Under the pieces are notes generated by a model. The model saw only the letters and a list, made by a program, of their open reading frames with translations, ran no database searches and was not told where the DNA came from. Source: an uncultured Pseudomonadota bacterium (GTDB taxonomy: Bacteria > Pseudomonadota > Gammaproteobacteria > Steroidobacterales > Steroidobacteraceae). Taken from it: a stretch of DNA of 64,000 nt. The position numbers and the translations under genes are program-made. Location of the stretch: positions 1 through 64,000 of the forward strand of contig CALGVD010000105.1 in assembly GCA_937920275.1 (NCBI GenBank), in the 5' to 3' direction. Positions 16,769 to 26,381 of the stretch are shown here, piece after piece (the stretch's first letter is position 1; every line of letters begins with the position of its first letter).

Positions 16769-17968
16769 TCAGTAACCGTCCAGCCGCGCGCTGCGGTCGC
16801 GATGCCAACCGGCGGTACCGTAGAGGGTCTCGAGGACCCGCGCCCGCTTGAGGTAAAGGCCTGCATCGTAGGCGTCGGTCATGCCGACGCCGCCGTGCAA
16901 TTGCACCGCCTCGTTGCTGACGAGGTGCAGCGTGTCGCCGGCGCGCGCCTTGGCGAGCGAGGCGAGGGAGGCAAGCGAGGCGACCGAGGCGACCGAGGCG
17001 ACCGAGGCACCTTGGGCCGCCGCCGATCGCACCGATGTGCTGACGCCTGCAGCATCATCGAGCGCATCGAGCGCCGCCAGCACGCAACTGCGGGTGAGCT
17101 CGAGGTCGACGAACATGCGTGCCGCGCGGTGTTGCAGCGACTGGAAGGCACCGATCGGCTGGCCGAATTGGCGCCGGGTCTTGAGGTGATCGAGGGTGAG
17201 CGCGAACAACGCATCCGCGGCGCCCAGCATCTCGGCCGCAAGACCGATCCGGGCTGTATCGAGCACACCTTCGAGGGCGGTCGCCGCCTCACCGACGCTG
17301 CCGAGCACCGCATCGTCTGCGACGCGCACGGCGGTGAGGTCGAGGTCTGCCATGCCGCGGCTGTCCGCCATCGCGAGCGGCTTTCGGACGAGACCGTCCG
17401 CCGAGCCGGCCACGCAGAACACGCTCAGGCTTTCCGGTGCGCCAGGCGTCGGCGCGGCGAGCGCCGCGATCAGCAGGTGGCTTGCGGTGGCGCCGTCCGG
17501 CACAAAGCGCTTCTGGCCCTCGAGCCGCCAACCGCCCGGCTCACGCACGGCGCGCATCGCGATCCGCGACGGCGCGTGGTGCGCACCCTCATCCAACCCC
17601 AAGGCGGTGGTCATCTCGCCTGCCGCGATGGCAGGCAACCAAGCCGCGCGTTGCGCATCCGATCCCAGTGCCTCGATCGCCGCGACGCCGACCAGCGCGC
17701 TCTGCAGCAGCGGCGAGGCGACGAGCGTGCGTCCAGCAGCCTCGAGCACGAGGCCGAGCGAACGCCAACCCATGCCCGAGCCGCCGTAGGCTTCAGGGAC
17801 CGCTGCGCCCGCGAAGCCGAGCGCTGCGATCTCCTGCCAGAGTGCCGGGTCGAAGGGGCGGCCGGCGGCGCGGTCGGCACGCAGTGCCTTCACAGGTGCC
17901 CGTTCCGCAAAGAATTCGCGGGCGCTGTCCTGCAGCAGTCGTTGGTCGTCGGTGAGGGGGCGTGTCAT
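16769..17968 (-). CDS. Acyl-CoA dehydrogenase family subunit, probably non-catalytic partner
   Basis: A 399-residue protein from ATG 17968, one base past the stop of the preceding dehydrogenase. The amino-terminal helical domain (TRPLTDDQRLLQDSAREFF), the middle FAD domain (LGLDEGAHHAPSRIA) and the carboxyl domain with RRQFGQPIGAFQSLQHRAARM and VQLHGGVGMTDAYDAGLYLKRA are present. The usual EGT(S/N)E catalytic segment is absent: the tail reads VLETLYGTAGWHRD. Paired dehydrogenases of this kind form alpha2beta2 enzymes in steroid and other acid catabolism, with the active-site residue in one subunit. A run of Ser-Val/Leu-Ala triplets (about residues 321-338) is coded by a 9-base tandem repeat. 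Confidence 0.88.
   Translation of the reverse strand: MTRPLTDDQRLLQDSAREFFAERAPVKALRADRAAGRPFDPALWQEIAALGFAGAAVPEAYGGSGMGWRSLGLVLEAAGRTLVASPLLQSALVGVAAIEALGSDAQRAAWLPAIAAGEMTTALGLDEGAHHAPSRIAMRAVREPGGWRLEGQKRFVPDGATASHLLIAALAAPTPGAPESLSVFCVAGSADGLVRKPLAMADSRGMADLDLTAVRVADDAVLGSVGEAATALEGVLDTARIGLAAEMLGAADALFALTLDHLKTRRQFGQPIGAFQSLQHRAARMFVDLELTRSCVLAALDALDDAAGVSTSVRSAAAQGASVASVASVASLASLASLAKARAGDTLHLVSNEAVQLHGGVGMTDAYDAGLYLKRARVLETLYGTAGWHRDRSARLDGY
16953..17006. repeat. Six 9-bp tandem units inside an acyl-CoA dehydrogenase gene
   Basis: Units read on the plus strand as gcgagcgag, gcgagggag, gcaagcgag, then three identical gcgaccgag. They code in frame for (S-[VL]-A)6 on the minus strand, so copy change would keep the frame. 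The position is within the carboxyl-terminal helical bundle, just before the segment KARAGDTLHLVSNEAVQLHGG. Confidence 0.9.
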
Positions 17969-17969
17969 G

Positions 17970-19154
17970 TCAGGTGGGATCCGGCAGACCGAGCACGCGC
18001 TTGGCCACCACATTGAGGTTGATCTCGGAGGTGCCGCCCTCGATGGAGTTGCCCTTCGAGCGCAGCCAATGCCGCGTCGCGCGCAGCGCATCAGGATGGA
18101 AGCCGTCGCCCTCCCAGCCGAGCCCGCCGAGGCCGAGCGTTTCGACCAGAAGTTCGAGGCGTTGCTGGTTGACCGACGCTGCCGCGTATTTGAAGAGCGG
18201 CGCGAGGTGGTCGATGTTGCCGCCGGCGCGGGCTTCGGCTTGCGCGCGGCGCACCGTGAGGTGGAAGGCGCGCTCCTGCATGCGGAACGCGGCGATGCGG
18301 ACGCGCAGGTCGCCGTCGGCGAGTTGACCGCACATCAGGCCGACGCTCTGCTGGGCGGCGGTGACGAGGTCGAGTCCGACGCCACCGCCGAAGGCCGCGG
18401 TCGAGATGCTTTGACGCTCGTGGGTCAGCAAGCGCTTGGCGATCTCCCATCCGCCGTTCAGTTGACCGACGAGTTGGTCCTTGGGGACGCGGACATCGGT
18501 GAGGAAGGTCTCACAGAACGGCGATTCGCCGGAGATCAAGGCGATCGGTCGCGTCTCCACGCCCGGTGTGCGCATGTCGAACACGATGAAGGAGATGCCG
18601 GCATGCTTGGCGGTGGTGTCGGTGCGCACCAAGCAGAACATCCAGTCGGCCTTGTCGGCGTAACTGGTCCAGATCTTTTGTCCGTTGACGAGGAAGTGGT
18701 CGCCGCGGTCCTCGCAGCGCGTGGCGAGGCTCGCCAGGTCGGAGCCGGCGCCAGGTTCGGAATAGCCTTGGCACCAGCGGATGCGGCCGCGGATGATGTC
18801 CGGCAACCACGCGTGCTTCTGCGCTTCGCTGCCGAACTCGAGCAGCACAGGTCCGAACATCCAGAGACCGAACGACCAGAGCGGTGCGCGCGCCCCGATG
18901 CGCCGCAGTTCTTCCTGCAGCACCGCGTTCTCGGCGGGGGCGAGGCCACCGCCGCCGTAGGCCGCGGGCCAGGTGGGTGCCGTCCAACCGCGCTCGCCCA
19001 TGCGCTCGAGCCAAAGCCGGGCGTCATCGTTCGGGAACGATGCATTGCGTCCGCCCCAGACGACCTCTTTTTCATCGAGCGCCGTACGCATCGCTGCAGG
19101 GCAATTCGTTTCGAGCCAAGCTCGGGTGTCGCGGCGGAAAGTCTCGAGGGACAT
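17970..19154 (-). CDS. Acyl-CoA dehydrogenase, catalytic partner of the adjacent subunit
   Basis: A 394-residue flavoprotein. Substrate/FAD motifs are clear: WCQGYSEPGAGSDLASL, GQKIWTSYADKADW, and the carboxyl-terminal SIEGGTSEINLNVVAKRVLGLP, which carries the Glu of the catalytic segment. It is followed after one base by a second dehydrogenase lacking that segment, so the pair probably forms a heterotetramer. It should oxidise an acyl-CoA to the 2,3-enoyl-CoA, passing electrons to ETF. The closest remembered relatives are FadE-type enzymes of steroid or branched-acid breakdown. It is 3 bases downstream of an SDR gene. Confidence 0.92.
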   Translation of the reverse strand: MSLETFRRDTRAWLETNCPAAMRTALDEKEVVWGGRNASFPNDDARLWLERMGERGWTAPTWPAAYGGGGLAPAENAVLQEELRRIGARAPLWSFGLWMFGPVLLEFGSEAQKHAWLPDIIRGRIRWCQGYSEPGAGSDLASLATRCEDRGDHFLVNGQKIWTSYADKADWMFCLVRTDTTAKHAGISFIVFDMRTPGVETRPIALISGESPFCETFLTDVRVPKDQLVGQLNGGWEIAKRLLTHERQSISTAAFGGGVGLDLVTAAQQSVGLMCGQLADGDLRVRIAAFRMQERAFHLTVRRAQAEARAGGNIDHLAPLFKYAAASVNQQRLELLVETLGLGGLGWEGDGFHPDALRATRHWLRSKGNSIEGGTSEINLNVVAKRVLGLPDPT

Positions 19155-19157
19155 GGG

Positions 19158-19957
19158 TCAGCGCGCCGCCAACAAGCCGCCATCGCAGGCGATGACTTCG
19201 CCGACGATGTACTCGCCGGCGCGCGAGGCGAGGAAGAGCGCGAGCCCGGCGATGTCCTCGGGCGTACCGACGCGGCCGCTCGGGTTCAACTGGCCGACTT
19301 TCTCCCAGTCGACGCCGTCGCCCTCGATCTTGCCGCCGAAGCCGACACCAGTGCTGAGCATCCAGGTGGGGAAGGGGCCGGGTGCGATGGCGTTGACGAG
19401 GATGCGCTCGCGCACGAGGCGCGCGGCCAGCATCTTGGTGAGGTGGTGGATCGCGGCCTTGGAAGGGCCGTACGAGAAGGTGTCGAACATCGGCGTGCCG
19501 CGGCCATCCACGGAACCGATGTTGATCACGCGGGACGGCGTCCCGGTGGCGGCGGCGGCGCGCAACGCGGGCAGCAACGCTTGGGTGAGGAAGAACGGAC
19601 CCTTCACATTGGTGTCCATGACCTTGTCCCAGCCCGCTTCGGGGAACTCCCCGAGCTTCGCACCCCAAGAGGCACCCGCATTGTTGATGAGCACATCGAG
19701 GCGGGGCTCGCGGGCGGTGAACGCCGTGGCGAGGGCGGTGACACCCTCGAGCGTGGAGAGGTCGGCGGGCAGGGCGGCACATTCACCGCCGTTCGCTGCG
19801 ACAAGGCGCGCTGCTGCGGCATGGCAGGCTTCGGCTTTACGCGCGCTGATATAGACCTTGGCGCCACCGACCAAAAAGCCAGCCGCCATCATCTCGCCGA
19901 TGCCGCGCGAGCCGCCGGTGATGAGCACGGTCTTGCCGGTGACGGAGAACAGATCCT

Positions 19958-19961
<4 letters not shown>
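19158..19961 (-). CDS. Short-chain dehydrogenase/reductase
   Basis: A 267-residue NAD(P)-dependent oxidoreductase from ATG 19961; the ATGA overlaps the stop of the upstream dehydrogenase gene. Rossmann glycine motif TGGSRGIG at about 15-22, NNAG near residue 91, catalytic Ser in INIGS and Tyr/Lys in YGPSKAAI, then [12 protein letters not shown] and the carboxyl-terminal [14 protein letters not shown]. Classical SDR length and order. The probable role in this locus is oxidation of a 3-hydroxyacyl-CoA or reduction of a keto/enoyl intermediate; exact substrate unknown. Confidence 0.92.
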
Positions 19962-21199
<1,238 letters not shown>

Positions 21200-21225
21200 G
21201 TCATCAACCTCGGGAGTGGAAGAGT

Positions 21226-22380
21226 TCAGCGCGCCTTGTCCATGGCGTCTATCGCTGCGTCATCATAGCCGAGCGTGCGCAGGATGAGCCGGTTGTGCTC
21301 GCCGATCGCAGGCAGCGTGAAGCGGGGTGTGCCTGGTTCGTCGCGGAACTTCACCGGCAGACCGATGTGCTCGAGGCCGTCGGCGTCGCGCAGGCGCATG
21401 CCGCGCGCCTCGGCTTGGGGGTCGTCGAAGGCCTCGCGCAGGTCTTTGACCGGCGCAAACCCGATGTCCCGCCCGGCGAACCACTCGACCCACTCATCGC
21501 GGCTGCGGGTCGCGAATCTCTCCCGCAGGAAGTCGATCAAGGGCTGTTGATGCGGGCCCGGTCCACGCTCGGCGAGCGCCACGAGATCGGGCCTGCCGAA
21601 CTCGCCGAGCAGGGTACGCACGAACTTGAGCTCCTGCGCGCCGAGCACGATGTGCCGGCCATCGCGGGTGCGGTAGATGTTGTAGAAAGCGCCGCCTCCC
21701 AAGCTGCGCTCGTGCTTCGGTACGGGCGCGCGGCCATGGGCGAACACCTGCCCGGTGATGTTCGGGGTCCAGGAGAGTGCGGAGTCGTGCATCGAGATGT
21801 CGATGAAGTCGCCGCGTCCGGTCTGCTCGCGGCGCAGCAAGGCCATCATGATGCCGCCGAAAGCGAGCAGTGAAGCGGCCATGTCCGCGACCGGCACATG
21901 CGGCATCGCAGGTTCGCCGTCGTTGCCGAGGTTCAGGCTGACGAGCCCCGCGTAGGCCTCGGTCGCAAGGTCGTGCGCGGGGATGTCGCGATAGGGGCCA
22001 TCCTGCCCGAAGGCGGAGATCGAGCAATACACGATGCGCGGGTTGCGGGCCGACACGGCGGCGTAGCCGACCCCGAGACGATCGACCACGCCCGGACGGA
22101 ACGCCTCGATGAAGACATCTGCCGTCTCGGCGAGACGCAGCAGCGCCTCACGCGCCTCGGCTTGCTTGAGGTTGAGGCAGAGGCTCTGCTTGCCGCGGTG
22201 GGTGTTGCGGAAGAACACGGTGTGACCGCCGATCGCGGCACCGATATGGCGGTTCGGTTCGCCTTCGCCCGGCGGCTCGACCTTGATCACCGAGGCGCCA
22301 TGGTCGGCCATCATGAGCGAGGCCTGCGGCCCCGGGAGGAACAGCGAGAGATCGATGACGCGCAGGCCTTCCAGTTTCAT
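21226..22380 (-). CDS. CaiB/BaiF family (class III) CoA-transferase
   Basis: A 384-residue protein from ATG 22380; the open frame extends upstream without family similarity. Family features: amino-terminal [62 protein letters not shown], the active-site Asp in [28 protein letters not shown] and the carboxyl-terminal [19 protein letters not shown]. It moves CoA between acids without ATP. Second of two CaiB genes in a row, separated by 10 bases, so the two may work on successive substrates or as partners. Confidence 0.93.
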   Translation of the reverse strand: MKLEGLRVIDLSLFLPGPQASLMMADHGASVIKVEPPGEGEPNRHIGAAIGGHTVFFRNTHRGKQSLCLNLKQAEAREALLRLAETADVFIEAFRPGVVDRLGVGYAAVSARNPRIVYCSISAFGQDGPYRDIPAHDLATEAYAGLVSLNLGNDGEPAMPHVPVADMAASLLAFGGIMMALLRREQTGRGDFIDISMHDSALSWTPNITGQVFAHGRAPVPKHERSLGGGAFYNIYRTRDGRHIVLGAQELKFVRTLLGEFGRPDLVALAERGPGPHQQPLIDFLRERFATRSRDEWVEWFAGRDIGFAPVKDLREAFDDPQAEARGMRLRDADGLEHIGLPVKFRDEPGTPRFTLPAIGEHNRLILRTLGYDDAAIDAMDKAR

Positions 22381-22390
22381 CGGGCGCTCG

Positions 22391-23626
22391 TCAGGTGATG
22401 CCCGAGGCCCGCAGCGCGGCGAGTTCCTCGGCCGTGTAACCCAGATCGCCGAGCACCGCCTCGGTGTCGGCGCCGAGCGCCGGACCGCTGGTCGCCGGCA
22501 GGCGTCTGCCATCGAGCTTGATCGGGTTCGCGAAGCTGCGGAAATCGGCGCGCAGCGGATGCGGCGTCGTGCGGATCATGCCGTTCGCGATCGGGAAGGG
22601 GTTGTCGAGCGCCTGCGCGAGGTCGTAGACCGGCGCGGCGGGCAGCACGCCTTGCAGCTTCTCCAGCCAGTGTGCGGTGGTGTCGGTCTCGAACACGTCG
22701 TCGAGCGCTGCCGTCAGGACATCGCGATGCTCGCGCCGCGCCGCCATGTCCGCAAACCGCGGATCGGCAGCCACCGCTGGCGCGTCGATCACGCGCAGCA
22801 GTTCCTGCCAGAACTTCTCCGTCATGCACATGACGAAGATCCAGCCGTCGGCGGTCTTGAAGAGCTGCACCGGCGTTGCGGTCGGGTGTGCGCTGCGGGG
22901 TGCGCGGCCCGTGACGAGCTGATCGTTGAGATACCAGGTGCCGGGGTATGAGAGCTGGTGCAGCGCCACATCGAACAGGCTGACATCGATGTCCCGTCCG
23001 CTGCCGCCACGGGCCACGCCGAGCAGCGCCGAGACCAGTGCAAGTGCGGTGGTGATGCCGGTCATGTAGTCGATGATGGAGAGACCCATGCGGGAGGGCG
23101 GTGAGCCCGGCTCGCCGGTCACATGCAGGAAACCCGCCTCGGCTTGCATGAGGTAGTCGTAGCCCGGCCAGCCGCGTCGTTCGTTGTCGCGTCCATAGGC
23201 CGAGAGGTGCGCGCAGATGATGCGTGGATTGGCGTCACGCAACGCGTCGTAGGTGAGACCGAGCTTGTCGGGTTGGTCGCCGCGCAGATTGTTGAGCACG
23301 GCGTCCGAGGTCGCGACCAGCCGCAGGAAGGCCGCGCGTCCTGCGGGTTGCTTGAGGTCGAGGCAGACGCTGCGCTTGTTGAGGTTGAAGGTCTGGAAGA
23401 AATGCGAATCGTGCTCGCCCAAGAAAAAAGGTCCCATGCCGCGCGTGGCATCGCCGCCCTGGGCGCGGTTCTCGATCTTGATGACCTCGGCGCCGAGGTC
23501 CGCGAGGTACATCGAGCCGAAGGGTCCCGCGCCGAACGCCTCGAAGGTGAGCACCCGCAGCCCGGCGAGCGGCAAGGCGGGCGAGGGCGGCCGGGGGCCG
23601 CCTGCAGCCGTGCGCTGCTCAGACAT
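22391..23626 (-). CDS. CaiB/BaiF family (class III) CoA-transferase
   Basis: A 411-residue protein from ATG 23626, which shares one base with the upstream stop (TGATG). The frame continues far upstream through the dehydrogenase gene, which is a shadow. Motifs: LAGLRVLTFEAFGAGPFGSMYLADLGAEVIKIENRAQGGD, NLNKRSVCLDLKQPAGRAAFLRL, the active-site Asp in WPGYDYLMQAEAGFLHVTGEPG, RDIDVSLFDVALHQLSYPG and a terminal LGYTAEELAALRASGI. Distinct in sequence from the neighbouring CaiB protein, so not a recent duplicate. Confidence 0.93.
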   Translation of the reverse strand: MSEQRTAAGGPRPPSPALPLAGLRVLTFEAFGAGPFGSMYLADLGAEVIKIENRAQGGDATRGMGPFFLGEHDSHFFQTFNLNKRSVCLDLKQPAGRAAFLRLVATSDAVLNNLRGDQPDKLGLTYDALRDANPRIICAHLSAYGRDNERRGWPGYDYLMQAEAGFLHVTGEPGSPPSRMGLSIIDYMTGITTALALVSALLGVARGGSGRDIDVSLFDVALHQLSYPGTWYLNDQLVTGRAPRSAHPTATPVQLFKTADGWIFVMCMTEKFWQELLRVIDAPAVAADPRFADMAARREHRDVLTAALDDVFETDTTAHWLEKLQGVLPAAPVYDLAQALDNPFPIANGMIRTTPHPLRADFRSFANPIKLDGRRLPATSGPALGADTEAVLGDLGYTAEELAALRASGIT

Positions 23627-24780
23627 CACACCGGATTCCGTTCGATGAGCTGGCGCGCGATGATGATGCGCTGCATCTCGTTGGTGCCCTCGCCGATGCA
23701 CATCAGCGGCGCGTCGCGATAGTAGCGTTCGACATCGAAGTCGGTGGAATAGCTGTAGCCGCCGAAGATGCGCATCGCCTCGAGGCTGTTCTCGACGCCT
23801 GCTTCGGACGCGAACAGTTTCGCCATCGAGGACTCGAGGTCGCAGCGTTCGCCGGTGTCGTACTTGCGGGCCGCCTGCTCGATGAGCAGGCGTGAGGCTT
23901 CCACCCGGGTCGCCATGTCGGCGAGCTTCAGCTGGATGGCTTGGTGCTGTGCGATCGGCTTGCCGAAGGTCTCGCGCTGCTGGGCGTAGCGCAGGGCGTC
24001 GCGCAGCGCGCCGGCTGCGATGCCGGCACCGCGCGCGGCGACATTGATGCGACCGAGCTCGAGTCCGCCGACCGCTTGCTGGAAACCGCGTCCTTCCTCG
24101 CCGCCGATGAGGTTCGCAGCCGGCACGCGGAAATCTTCGAACACGAGTTCGGCGCTGTCGATGCTCTTGTAGCCGAGCTTGCGGATCTTCTTGGCGGCGC
24201 GGAAGCCTTCGCCTTTTTCGCAGAGGAACATGGTCATGCCCTTGTGGCGGGGCTGCGCGGCCGGGTCGGTCTTCACCAGCACGCCGAAGCAGCTGCCGTA
24301 GACGCCGTTGGTGATCCAGGTCTTGGTGCCGTTGATCACATAGGCATCGCCGTCGCGCCGGGCGACGGCGCGGATGGCCTGCAGGTCGGTGCCGGCGTTC
24401 GGCTCGGTGAGGCCGATGCCGCCACGGATCTCGCCGCTCGCGAAGCGTGGCAGCCACTGCCGCTTCTGGGCGTCGGTGCCGTGCCGCTGTACGCAGGCCG
24501 CCATGATGAGGTGCGAGTTGAAGATCCCGACCGGCGCCATCCAGACCGAGGCGATGCTCATCACCAGACGCGCATAGGTCGAAGCCGACAGCCCGAGGCC
24601 GCCGAACTCCGGCGCGATGGTGGCACCGAAGAGGCCGAGCCCTTTCATCTGCTCGACGATGTCCTCGGGGTACTCATCGGCATGGTCGAACTTCCGGGCG
24701 ACCGGCCGCAGTTCGCGCTCAGCCCAGCGCTCGATGCTGTCGATGATCTCGTGATCGATGTCGTCGGTGCCCATGTTCAT
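23626..24780 (-). CDS. Acyl-CoA dehydrogenase
   Basis: A 384-residue flavoprotein of usual length. GGIGLTEPNAGTDLQAIRA and KTWITNGVYGSCFGVLVKT (FAD/substrate), AKKIRKLGYKSIDSAELVFEDFRVP, RETFGKPIAQHQAIQLKLADM and the carboxyl-terminal CIGEGTNEMQRIIIARQL with the catalytic-segment Glu. It is a stand-alone homotetramer-type enzyme of the isovaleryl/glutaryl/butyryl class. ATGA overlap with the MaoC gene upstream and TGATG overlap with the CaiB gene downstream mean tight coupling. Likely oxidises a short or branched acyl-CoA. Confidence 0.95.
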   Translation of the reverse strand: MNMGTDDIDHEIIDSIERWAERELRPVARKFDHADEYPEDIVEQMKGLGLFGATIAPEFGGLGLSASTYARLVMSIASVWMAPVGIFNSHLIMAACVQRHGTDAQKRQWLPRFASGEIRGGIGLTEPNAGTDLQAIRAVARRDGDAYVINGTKTWITNGVYGSCFGVLVKTDPAAQPRHKGMTMFLCEKGEGFRAAKKIRKLGYKSIDSAELVFEDFRVPAANLIGGEEGRGFQQAVGGLELGRINVAARGAGIAAGALRDALRYAQQRETFGKPIAQHQAIQLKLADMATRVEASRLLIEQAARKYDTGERCDLESSMAKLFASEAGVENSLEAMRIFGGYSYSTDFDVERYYRDAPLMCIGEGTNEMQRIIIARQLIERNPV

Positions 24781-25316
24781 GCTCCGGTGCCGTCGTCCGC
24801 TGCGGGTTTGGGGTCATCCACCGCGAAACCGCGCTTGGCGATCAGGATGCTGCGTTCGAACTCGCAGACCACGGTGCCATGTTGGTTGCGGCCGAGGGTG
24901 CGCACGGTGACCACGCCCGCGGTCGGACGCGACTTCGAATCGCGCTTATCGAGGACCTCGGACTCGGCGTAGAGCGTATCGCCGGGGAACACCGGCGCGG
25001 TCATGCGGATGTCCTTCCAGCCGAGGTTGGCGATGGCCTTCTGGCTGACATCGCTCACGCTCATGCCGACCAGCACGGCGAGGGTCAGCGGCGAGGCGAC
25101 GATACAGCGGCCGAACTCCGACGCTTTGCCGTACTCGGCGTCGAAGTGCAGCGGGTGGGTGTTCATCGTGAGCAGCGTGAACCAAGTGTTGTCCGCATCG
25201 GTCAGGGTGCGGCCCGGACGATGTTCGTAGACATCGCCGACCACGAAGTCTTCGTAGTGACGGCCGAAGGATTCCCGGTAGCGACCGGGGGCGAGCTTCA
25301 TGGGGGAGTGCGACAT
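24777..25316 (-). CDS. MaoC-family enoyl-CoA hydratase
   Basis: A 179-residue hot-dog fold protein from ATG 25316 (an ATG at 25301, MKLAPGRYRESFG, is an alternative). Visible: FVVGDVYEHRPGRTLTDADNTWFTLLTMNTHPLHFD (the hydratase region with Asp/His), GRCIVASPLTLAVLVGMSVSD and a second half APVFPGDTLYAESEVLDKR. It would add water to an enoyl-CoA, complementing the dehydrogenases downstream. It resembles mesaconyl/itaconyl-CoA-hydratase-like MaoC proteins more than PhaJ. First gene of the minus-strand block, after a 34-base gap from the transporter. Confidence 0.9.
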   Translation of the reverse strand: MSHSPMKLAPGRYRESFGRHYEDFVVGDVYEHRPGRTLTDADNTWFTLLTMNTHPLHFDAEYGKASEFGRCIVASPLTLAVLVGMSVSDVSQKAIANLGWKDIRMTAPVFPGDTLYAESEVLDKRDSKSRPTAGVVTVRTLGRNQHGTVVCEFERSILIAKRGFAVDDPKPAADDGTGA

Positions 25317-25350
25317 GGCGGGGGAATCCTGTCGCCCACGCCGCCGCCTG

Positions 25351-26325
25351 TCAACGCTCGGCGGTGGGTTCGTCGAGGCGCTTCGGGTCGCCCGCGCGGG
25401 CGAGATCGAGCGCGAGGATGCCGCCGACGATGAGTGCGATGCCGAGCCACTGCCATCCACCCAACCGCTCACCGAGCAGCGCCCAGGCGAGCAGCACGGT
25501 GGTCGGCGGGCCGACCGTCGAGAGCACCGCACCGCGCTGCGCGCCGATGCGCCGGACGCCCTCGGCCTGCAGCAGCGCCGGCAAGAACATGCACAGCACC
25601 GAGATCAGGGCGAGCAGCAGCCAGGCGGCGGGGGTGATGGCGGCGAGTTCGGCGCTGGCATCCCGCGTGAAGATGAAGTGCGGGATCAGACAAGCCGCCG
25701 CGGCGGTCATCGCGAACAGCGTGAATCGCGGGCTGCCGAGCTCGCGGGTGTACTTCTCGCTGACGAGGAAATAGACCGCGTAGGTGAGCGCCGAGCCGAG
25801 CACGAGCACCGCACCGAGCAGGTTGGCGCGCAGTTCGGTCAGATCGAACCCGCCCATGGTGAAGAAGATGCCGAGGTAGGTCAGTGCGGCGGCGGCCAAC
25901 ACACGCCGCGGGGGTGGCTGTCGATCCCGCAGCGCCGTGAACAGCACCACCATCGCCGGGTAGCTGAAGATCAGGACCCGCTCGATGCTGGCATCGATCA
26001 TCGTGAGCGCCAGGAAATCGAGCAGCGCGCCGGCGTAGTAACAGAGTGCGCCGACGGCGGCGGCGGCGGCGATGGCCGAGGTCGGTGTGCTGCGGATGAC
26101 CGCCCAACCGTCGCGCCGCAGCGCGAACGCCCAGAAGAGCGGCAGCGCCAGCGTCGCCCGGATGGCCACGAGCGCCACATAACCGACGCCGAGCGCGTAG
26201 AGCTGCTTGGCGAAGATGCCCTTGGTCGCGAACAGCATGGCCGCCAGCGCGACGAACAGCGCGCCCGCCGGATCGAGGGCCGGTGTTCGGAAGGCGGCCT
26301 TGGGGGGCGGGGGTTCGGGCGGCAT
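25351..26325 (-). CDS. EamA/DMT-superfamily transporter
   Basis: A 324-residue membrane protein with ten hydrophobic segments in two EamA repeats (about residues 20-150 and 165-310). Landmarks: MLFATKGIFAKQLYALGVGYVALVAIRATLALPLFW, FTALRDRQPPPRR at the repeat junction and TVLLAWALLGERLGGWQWLGIALIVGG near the end. Probably an exporter or importer of small metabolites; substrate unknown. It reads leftward into the CoA locus and is divergent from a broken CaiB gene, so the 56-base gap holds both promoters. Confidence 0.9.
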   Translation of the reverse strand: MPPEPPPPKAAFRTPALDPAGALFVALAAMLFATKGIFAKQLYALGVGYVALVAIRATLALPLFWAFALRRDGWAVIRSTPTSAIAAAAAVGALCYYAGALLDFLALTMIDASIERVLIFSYPAMVVLFTALRDRQPPPRRVLAAAALTYLGIFFTMGGFDLTELRANLLGAVLVLGSALTYAVYFLVSEKYTRELGSPRFTLFAMTAAAACLIPHFIFTRDASAELAAITPAAWLLLALISVLCMFLPALLQAEGVRRIGAQRGAVLSTVGPPTTVLLAWALLGERLGGWQWLGIALIVGGILALDLARAGDPKRLDEPTAER

Positions 26326-26381
26326 GGGCGCCGGAGCGTATCATCGAAGGGGTGTCGATGCCGTACCGTCGGAGGACCGTG

